DNA of 20,256 nt, from assembly GCA_016303225.1 (NCBI GenBank), contig JAEDMC010000030.1, positions 1 through 20,256 of the forward strand, written 5' to 3'. Each line of letters begins with the position of its first letter. The stretch's first letter is position 1. Position numbers and translations under genes: made by a program. The notes beneath the pieces were generated by a model that did not search any database, was not told the DNA's origin, and worked only from the letters and a program-made list of their open reading frames with translations. Shown here in pieces: positions 14,560 to 20,256 of the stretch. The DNA comes from Kiritimatiellia bacterium. Lineage in GTDB: Bacteria; Verrucomicrobiota; Kiritimatiellia; RFP12; UBA1067.

Positions 14560-15523
14560 TGGAATCCTCCTTGTTCTTTGATACGAAATTCTCGTTCACG
14601 AATCGAACATAAGCACGAAGCGACTCGACAAAGGCACTTTGCCGATCTCGTGGCAAGATCTTCCTGCCGATCTCCTGTTCGAAATCAACAATGCGATGCC
14701 GCTCATCGAAAACGGGCAATTTCTGCACAGTGGGCGGACGACTGGCGGCGACATCGTGGGGCGTCGGCGTAAACTTGGCTCCACAGATGAAACCGACGGC
14801 AAAACATGTCGCGCCAACAACCACACCATCCCACGGGAATCGCCCGCGCTGTCGCGGTTTTTCGATCACAACATCCTCCTTTGTCTCTTGCGGGGCTTCC
14901 GCCCCAGCACGCAACACTGCACCATGGGAATCGTACACATTATATGTCACAGGCACAGATCCAAGACCATGCGAAAACTCAAGACCATAGAAGTCAAACT
15001 CATCCAAAGGACGCCATGAGAACGAGGCCCAATTGCATGTAACGATCTTATCACCCAATAACTCAAGAACATCAAGGTTTTCCGCACGCCGACATTTCAC
15101 CACGGCCGGCAAACGCAGCCGATGCAATCCGCCTGGATTTTTACAGGGGGAATCCGGAATTTCCAACGCGGCGATCCTCCCCTTCGGACATTCAGCAGCA
15201 AACATGCGGCGGTGATAGAGTTCAAGCGCCGACAGCCCCATGCGTTGCATGTCTGAACAAGGTGCGCACAACACATGGAACAGCAACGTGCGCCGCCCCA
15301 TGGAATCCGGCAGTCCCGTCCGCCCGCATGCCATAACCACAGTGTCGCCAACGGTTTTTTGCACGAGGAACGGCTTGTCGTCCTCACTCCGCTCTACGCC
15401 AGGTGTACCCACGGAACCGCAAATGTCTTGCACCAAGTCCGCAAGACCGCAACTTGGCATTGAGGACGACAAAATCGTATATCCGGCCTCACCTCGGCCG
15501 TAAAACACCTGTTCCAGTTTCAT
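14552..15523 (-). CDS. GAP1-N-like GTPase-associated membrane protein
   Basis: This 323-residue protein's N-terminal region (about 1-200) resembles, from memory, the GAP1-N (GTPase-associated protein 1) domain found next to GTPases in bacterial conflict systems. It begins EQVFYGRGEAGYTILSSS (4-21) and has SMGRRTLLFHVLCAP (74-88), close to the GR-x-(x)-F-x-H-x-L core I associate with that domain. A membrane segment follows (about 232-249). The C-terminal tail outside the membrane contains D273-E274, G286 and D293-R294-Q295, the motif shared with the next two proteins. The start overlaps the GTPase stop by 4 nt (ATGA). Its role as adaptor or regulator of the GTPase is inferred from domain and position. 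Confidence 0.62.
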   Translation of the reverse strand: MKLEQVFYGRGEAGYTILSSSMPSCGLADLVQDICGSVGTPGVERSEDDKPFLVQKTVGDTVVMACGRTGLPDSMGRRTLLFHVLCAPCSDMQRMGLSALELYHRRMFAAECPKGRIAALEIPDSPCKNPGGLHRLRLPAVVKCRRAENLDVLELLGDKIVTCNWASFSWRPLDEFDFYGLEFSHGLGSVPVTYNVYDSHGAVLRAGAEAPQETKEDVVIEKPRQRGRFPWDGVVVGATCFAVGFICGAKFTPTPHDVAASRPPTVQKLPVFDERHRIVDFEQEIGRKILPRDRQSAFVESLRAYVRFVNENFVSKNKEDSNE

Positions 15524-17967
15524 TCAAGCTCCAGTTTTGTATTCTCAGGAAGATACTCCCAGATGGCCTTGCCAGCCACATCCATGCACGCCCGAACGTG
15601 AACACTCATGTCCGTATCATCGCCAGTAAAATTACTCTCATGGTACTGAACTTCACCCATGTCAAGATCCTCCCCAAGGCAGGACGCGCGGTGATATCCA
15701 TTTGCGACCGAGTCTGTATTCCCCCGCACGGTCAGCAGAACGGGATTCCAGCAGTTTCCAGTAAAACTCACTCCAGCAAGCGCGAGGTCATTCCACTCGC
15801 TCTCTCCCATACCAACTTGAATTTCACACTCCTTGACAGCACTGGCATTACGATGATCGCCATTTTCACATTTCGTAAAACAACATTGAAACCGTACAGT
15901 TTGCCGAGGTTTTTCGTACAAACTCCGTGCAATCGTTTTCATTTCAATGCGCCCCACCGTATATGTCTGTATGAACGCTTTTGCAATGCCGTCACTGATT
16001 TTCCCCTTGTTCTTGCAGTCCTCGGCAAACCTGTACCAGCATGACCTCTTCATCGCAGGACACTTAACTCTCAGCAACGCCTCACAGAGTTCTCTTGTAC
16101 TCATGAAATTCTTCTTCGTGTCAGGGCATTTCCCTGATCGCACTTCATCAACCAGTCGCCTAAAATCGCTACCGACACGTTCATGCAAGGAAAGGACCAC
16201 TCCATTGAACATCGGTGCAGACTGATGGTATTGCTCAAAATCGCGAAAAGCCATAACCGCATCATACGCATCCTTTTTTTGGGAGAGTTCGGCCCTGAAT
16301 TTCTCACATTCTTCGTTCTGCCATTTGGCCCAGGCATCCTGACGGGACTTCACCTCTCCTTCGATTCGATTCAAAAACAAGGTCTTGTCCGATTGCGACA
16401 TCACGTCTCCCTTCACAACTTCCTCAAAATAGCCGCGCAGTTCGGCATTCAATTCTGGCCGCGACGGAGATTCTGGTTTTAGGACTGACAGCCGTTCGTG
16501 GATAAGTCTTCCCAGCGATTCGTCTCGTGTTAGGCGTACAACAGCCCAAGTCGACGTCCGTACCGAGAACGCTACAAGCGAAAATGCCTCTTCACTTAAA
16601 GCATTTTTCTCGACACGACGACATTCGGACAAAAGCCCATGCAACCCGTTTCCGGCACCTTCGTCTTCGACCTTCAGATTGCGAAGCTTCGCAAGAAGTT
16701 TTTCGTTGGTCTCCCGATAGACTCGCCCTTCATAGGCCTTCCGCCATTCAGCGACCTCCCCGTCAAAATCATTCAGCAACTGCTGCCGCTGACGGACCGC
16801 CTTCTCCGAAGTCGGCTTCCAAGATTCATATTCCCTCCGCCAGGCTTGGCATGTTTCTTCTTTGGCCAGTTGCTCGGCCTCTCGTCTCATCTGCTCGAAC
16901 CGCAACGGGAACGCGACTATGCGTCCCTCGTCAATTCGGCTGTATCGCTCATGCAGCGCCGCAGCCAGCCGATTTGAATTGGATGAGAAGAAAACGGAAC
17001 TTGACTCGGCCTGCGCAACGGCCTTCTCTATCGCCGAGCAGTTTCGATTGATGTCGGCAATCTTCTCGGCATCAATTGCGGTCTTCAGCAAGCGAACGGG
17101 CTCCTCTGTCTGTCTCGCCAGCTCGCGTTCAGTCATACGATCTAGTCCGAAGAACCATCCCATAAAAGCGATGGCCAAACCACCGATCGCCAAGGATGCG
17201 ACGATTAAAGCATGCTTCATCCGACGACTCGAGACCTGCTCCTTCGCTTTTTTCTCAAGCTCGTCAATGATCCAGACAAACGGCAGCCGCGAGGTGTTGC
17301 CAGCACCCCTCGCAATCCGCGGACGCGTCACGTCCTCAAGCTTACCGCTGACCGTAACGGCAAACTCCTTCCAAGTTCCCTGTTCGCCAAATTTACTTGT
17401 CTTGATCGCATTGATAACTTCCGCCTTGTAGTCGTCAAAGTTTTCCTTGAACGCGGCGTCACACCCCTCAAGCAGGTCGCTCGCAGTCGTCACAACCGCG
17501 ACATACTCACAGCCGACTTCATTCGAGGCAAGATAGCTGACGATTTCACGCATCTGCGCCAACATCTCAATCCGGCGGATTGCATCAGAAAGGATGTCCA
17601 TTTTCGGATTCAGTAAAATGATCGCCCCGCGCGGCTTGCCAATGACATCGCGCTTGTAGGTTTCCGAATTGTACGCCAATTCGCCCATGTATTCCTTGAA
17701 TCGAATCCACGCCGGCGTCCGCCCCCGGCGCATGATCTTCAGGCAGAGTTCAGGCCGATCCCGTTCCTGCGTCGCATCCAGCCAATGGCCAGTCTCAAGC
17801 ATGGCTTTGCGCGACCGCAAGTAGTTCTCGGTGTCCTCGCCCTCGCCAATCACCGTGAAGTCCTCTGTCGATGTCGCATACAATCCCACGGCCAAAGTCG
17901 TTTTCCCTGCCTGTGAGTATCCTATAATCGCCAGATCCAGGTTTTTATCTTGATTCTCGTTTGTCAT
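15520..17967 (-). CDS. Membrane-anchored P-loop GTPase with long coiled coil
   Basis: This 815-residue protein has an N-terminal P-loop GTPase-like domain (about 8-235) with Walker A GYSQAGKTT (16-24). A switch-II-like FKEYMGE (90-96) stands where DxxG is usual. A hydrophobic strand GAIILLNP (114-121) and VVTTASDL (158-165) stand where NKxD is usual. One membrane segment follows (about 251-274). Next come about 370 residues of charged helix, probably coiled coil with breaks (280-650), and a Cys-containing, beta-rich domain (about 670-815) that I do not recognise. With the GTPase inside, the coiled coil and C-terminal domain would lie in the periplasm. The divergent G motifs recall the DO-GTPase-type proteins that accompany GAP1 domains, but there is no second GTPase domain. 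AAAGGA precedes the ATG; the gap to the ABC gene is 18 nt. Confidence 0.75.
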   Translation of the reverse strand: MTNENQDKNLDLAIIGYSQAGKTTLAVGLYATSTEDFTVIGEGEDTENYLRSRKAMLETGHWLDATQERDRPELCLKIMRRGRTPAWIRFKEYMGELAYNSETYKRDVIGKPRGAIILLNPKMDILSDAIRRIEMLAQMREIVSYLASNEVGCEYVAVVTTASDLLEGCDAAFKENFDDYKAEVINAIKTSKFGEQGTWKEFAVTVSGKLEDVTRPRIARGAGNTSRLPFVWIIDELEKKAKEQVSSRRMKHALIVASLAIGGLAIAFMGWFFGLDRMTERELARQTEEPVRLLKTAIDAEKIADINRNCSAIEKAVAQAESSSVFFSSNSNRLAAALHERYSRIDEGRIVAFPLRFEQMRREAEQLAKEETCQAWRREYESWKPTSEKAVRQRQQLLNDFDGEVAEWRKAYEGRVYRETNEKLLAKLRNLKVEDEGAGNGLHGLLSECRRVEKNALSEEAFSLVAFSVRTSTWAVVRLTRDESLGRLIHERLSVLKPESPSRPELNAELRGYFEEVVKGDVMSQSDKTLFLNRIEGEVKSRQDAWAKWQNEECEKFRAELSQKKDAYDAVMAFRDFEQYHQSAPMFNGVVLSLHERVGSDFRRLVDEVRSGKCPDTKKNFMSTRELCEALLRVKCPAMKRSCWYRFAEDCKNKGKISDGIAKAFIQTYTVGRIEMKTIARSLYEKPRQTVRFQCCFTKCENGDHRNASAVKECEIQVGMGESEWNDLALAGVSFTGNCWNPVLLTVRGNTDSVANGYHRASCLGEDLDMGEVQYHESNFTGDDTDMSVHVRACMDVAGKAIWEYLPENTKLELE

Positions 17968-17985
17968 TTCTTACCGATCCTTTCT

Positions 17986-20142
17986 TCAGCGGCCATTCCA
18001 CTCTTTCTCTCGCGTTTTCTGAAAATGCCAGACCAAAGCGAGCGAAACAACGAGATAAGCCCCCAACTGCGCCAACAGATACCACAGATCCGGCAGCAGG
18101 GCCGTTCCGGCCTGAATGTGTTCAATCAATTGAGCAGACCAATGGCACGGCATAAACGTCACGGCCAAGGTCTTCGCCAAACCAAAATAAGCACCCGAAC
18201 CATCATCAAACCGCACAATTGCATTACTAAACAACAAGGCAAGAATTGCCAGGTTCGGCACAATGGACACAGCCCCGATTTCTTTCTTGGAAATCGAAGA
18301 AACGGCCATCCCCCAAAGACCTCCGGTTATACTTGACGCGGCAAGTGGAATAAACCAAAGCGGGCCGATTGCCAATCGGTTGACGTAATCGCTGCAGACA
18401 AGCGGAACTGGGATGGCACCGGCTATGCACAGCAACAGCGTAAACGAAAGCGCCTCAACAAGACACATGCCGAGCATCCACATTGATCGTGATGTAAGAT
18501 ATCCCCGATAAGAAACATTGTTCAACCGTTCAAGGCAACGCCCAGGAACTCGCTCCCGCACCAAATCTCGCGAGGCATTGTTGATTCCCGTCCAAAACAC
18601 CGAAAGCGCGGCGCAAAAACCCAGCATTTCAATGTCATTAACAGGTTTCCCTCCATTGCACATCTGAAAGTAATAGGCACACGCAAGGCGAAGGCCGACG
18701 ACAAGTCCCAATGGTTGCCACAACCAGAATACAACTGGCTGCGATGACCAAAACGACCGGCTAAAAAGGAATTCCTTCTTAAACCGACTCCAATACCCCT
18801 TAACGACCTGTCCGAAAGAAGCCGACGCCGGGCCCTGTGGCAAATCCGAACATGTTCGATCCACCGCAGGCAATTCATAATGAGACTCAACGTCTCCGGA
18901 AGACAACAGGTGGTAAAGCTCTGACCAGTTCTTGACCTGAAAGGTCGGAAGTACGCCTTCAGCTGGGCCAAAATATACCACGCGACCGCAAGACAGCACC
19001 AAAACTTTATCGAACAAGTCTGCATGTTCAAGAAGATGCGTCACGCACAACACGGTGCGACCCTGACTGGCAATGCCTTTCAAATGGCGCATCAGCGTCC
19101 ACTCGGACGCCGGATCAAGACCCGCGCCCGGTTCGTCAAGAAGCATCAGCTGAGGTTTGCGCAACAACGCAAGTGCAATGCCCACGCGGCGCTTTTCACC
19201 TCCGCTCAAGTTCCCGATCCGTGACTGCTCCCGCCCCGAAAGCCCCAGTGCCGCCAAGCAGTCTTCGTTCTCTCGGACATCATCGGGTGAGGGTCGCAGG
19301 TGCAAGCTGCGGAAGCAGGAAATCTCATCCTCCAATGTCAACGACTCGTGCAACGACTGATCGACGTTCTGCGGCAAATAGGCAGTCGCCGCCCGAAACT
19401 CCGTTTCGACCTCCTGACGGTCGTGGCCATTGACCAGCACCTCGCCGGTATATTCGTTTGACAGCCCAATTATCCGTTGCACAAGACTGCTCTTGCCGCA
19501 ACCGCTTCCACCCAGCACGCCGATAAATTCGCCCGGTCTGACCGTAAAGGAAACACGATCCAAAATTGGAGTCGACCGTCCTACAACCTTGAAGGTCATA
19601 TTGCGAACCGTCAAGGACACCCCCTGCGCTGTTATGTCTCCCGATTCCAGTCGGTCACCACGAAATGCCAGGAACATCCCGACTAGGCCTATCCGGTCTC
19701 CACTTTGCAATTCGTGCAGGCGAATGCGTTCGCCATTCACGGTTGTCTCAAACTCGCTGCCGCAATCCAGCAGCCACCATTTCTTCGTCTTGCGATTTAG
19801 CAACAAGACCGCCTGTAGAGGCGCGGCACCTTCGACAATCACATCTGCTAGCAATGCCGAGCTCCCGATGCAAACGCACGACTTGCCGTATGCGAACTCG
19901 AACGGAAGGACCGTTCGCAACATACCCGGAACCGACTTCCCCGGCAAAATGGAACGCAGCCGATACGGACCGCCATCGCACTCCGGCGCATCAAGCCCCG
20001 TCGACAGACAGGGGGAGATGTCCTCGCGGTTTCGCAAAGAGGGCCATTCACCAAGATCGACCGTGCGTCCGCAACGCGGACATTTGCGGTCTGTTTTAAC
20101 AGCAATCAGGCAATGGGGACAGATGAGAATCGGATCTTTCAT
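17986..20142 (-). CDS. ABC transporter with zinc ribbon, FHA-like domain and ABCG-type membrane domain
   Basis: This 718-residue half-transporter has domains in the order zinc ribbon (C8, C11, C21, C24), FHA-like beta sandwich (about 84-165), ATPase (about 178-395), and ABC-2/ABCG membrane domain (about 450-710, six spans). The ATPase is intact: Walker A GGSGCGKSS (211-219), signature LSGGE (312-316), Walker B LMLLDEP (332-338) and H369. FHA-ABC fusions such as mycobacterial Rv1747 export lipids or glycans under phosphothreonine control. Here the FHA-like region has VNG (135-137) but GSS (93-95) where GR is expected, and no Ser-x-x-His. It heads the operon inside this window. No strong ribosome-binding site precedes the ATG at 20142. 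Confidence 0.88.
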   Translation of the reverse strand: MKDPILICPHCLIAVKTDRKCPRCGRTVDLGEWPSLRNREDISPCLSTGLDAPECDGGPYRLRSILPGKSVPGMLRTVLPFEFAYGKSCVCIGSSALLADVIVEGAAPLQAVLLLNRKTKKWWLLDCGSEFETTVNGERIRLHELQSGDRIGLVGMFLAFRGDRLESGDITAQGVSLTVRNMTFKVVGRSTPILDRVSFTVRPGEFIGVLGGSGCGKSSLVQRIIGLSNEYTGEVLVNGHDRQEVETEFRAATAYLPQNVDQSLHESLTLEDEISCFRSLHLRPSPDDVRENEDCLAALGLSGREQSRIGNLSGGEKRRVGIALALLRKPQLMLLDEPGAGLDPASEWTLMRHLKGIASQGRTVLCVTHLLEHADLFDKVLVLSCGRVVYFGPAEGVLPTFQVKNWSELYHLLSSGDVESHYELPAVDRTCSDLPQGPASASFGQVVKGYWSRFKKEFLFSRSFWSSQPVVFWLWQPLGLVVGLRLACAYYFQMCNGGKPVNDIEMLGFCAALSVFWTGINNASRDLVRERVPGRCLERLNNVSYRGYLTSRSMWMLGMCLVEALSFTLLLCIAGAIPVPLVCSDYVNRLAIGPLWFIPLAASSITGGLWGMAVSSISKKEIGAVSIVPNLAILALLFSNAIVRFDDGSGAYFGLAKTLAVTFMPCHWSAQLIEHIQAGTALLPDLWYLLAQLGAYLVVSLALVWHFQKTREKEWNGR

Positions 20143-20256
20143 TCTTGTATTGTCATCTGGGCATCAAAGTCGCACTTCCCCGAAAGGCGAGCTCTAAAAA
20201 GAAGGGCTCTTCGTGCATGACTGTGGGTGGATTTCCGCTGCATAAGTTCGCTTGGC
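20143..20256. other. Right-edge segment, coding state unresolved
   Basis: Three readings are open. A minus-strand frame runs in from the edge and ends in TGA overlapping the ABC start as ATGA (stop at 20139-20141), the overlap style of this operon. A second minus frame ends at 20153-20155 after EEPFFLELAFRGSATLMPR. On the plus strand an ATG at 20215 starts MTVGGFPLHKFAW and stays open to the edge, which would make it a divergent gene. None can be chosen from 114 bases, and no clear promoter is visible. Confidence 0.3.

Noticed and set aside
11477..20142. Type VI secretion locus, because of the FHA-like domain and membrane GTPase
   Set aside because: There are no sheath, Hcp, VgrG, TssK or ClpV-like genes, and the GTPase has one membrane helix and no TssM C-terminal features that I can see.

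Overview
The window looks like a chromosomal segment of a GC-rich, probably PVC-superphylum bacterium (Kiritimatiellota, Verrucomicrobiota or Lentisphaerota). The grounds are a secreted FAD oxidoreductase with a golvesin-like tail, a GTP-type PEP carboxykinase and a stand-alone four-helix-bundle (S23-type) gene. This placement is an inference; no rRNA or ribosomal gene is present to fix it. Every convincing gene lies on the minus strand, so transcription runs from high to low coordinates. The long plus-strand ORFs are antisense shadows of GC-rich genes.

Region 1 (1-5346) is a carbohydrate-use neighbourhood. In transcription order it holds a sugar-porter MFS permease, a small four-helix-bundle protein, a TIM-barrel glycosidase-like protein, a SIS-domain sugar-phosphate isomerase-like protein, a hipBA toxin-antitoxin pair, and the first codons of a probable PfkB kinase at the left edge. 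Low-complexity heptamer-like repeats (TTAGGGG-, ACTTTTT- and TTGGAGT-type) are scattered through it. They supply stop codons, C-terminal residues and leader regions, and even in-frame inserts in coding sequence.

Region 2 (5347-10618) is metabolic. It holds pckG, closed by a strong bidirectional terminator, and a secreted FAD-dependent oxidoreductase transcribed with a class 1B dihydroorotate dehydrogenase. The oxidoreductase has its -10 box almost on top of its start codon, so its mRNA is probably leaderless.

Region 3 (10619-11476) is about 860 bp without a gene. It carries a 21-bp tandem repeat ending in a hairpin, an iteron-like array of 22-bp units, and a block of inverted repeats that can form a pseudoknot.

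Region 4 (11477-20142) is a tightly packed seven-gene operon of visibly lower GC, and is the most interesting part. In order it encodes an ABC transporter with a zinc ribbon and FHA-like domain, a membrane GTPase with a long coiled coil, a GAP1-N-like GTPase-associated membrane protein, two small membrane-anchored paralogues, a membrane patatin-like lipase with a zinc ribbon, and a secreted OB-fold-like protein. Three consecutive proteins share one extracytoplasmic motif. The set reads as an envelope-spanning, GTPase-controlled system, possibly for defence or envelope stress, with a phospholipase as the likely effector. I do not recognise it as a named system.
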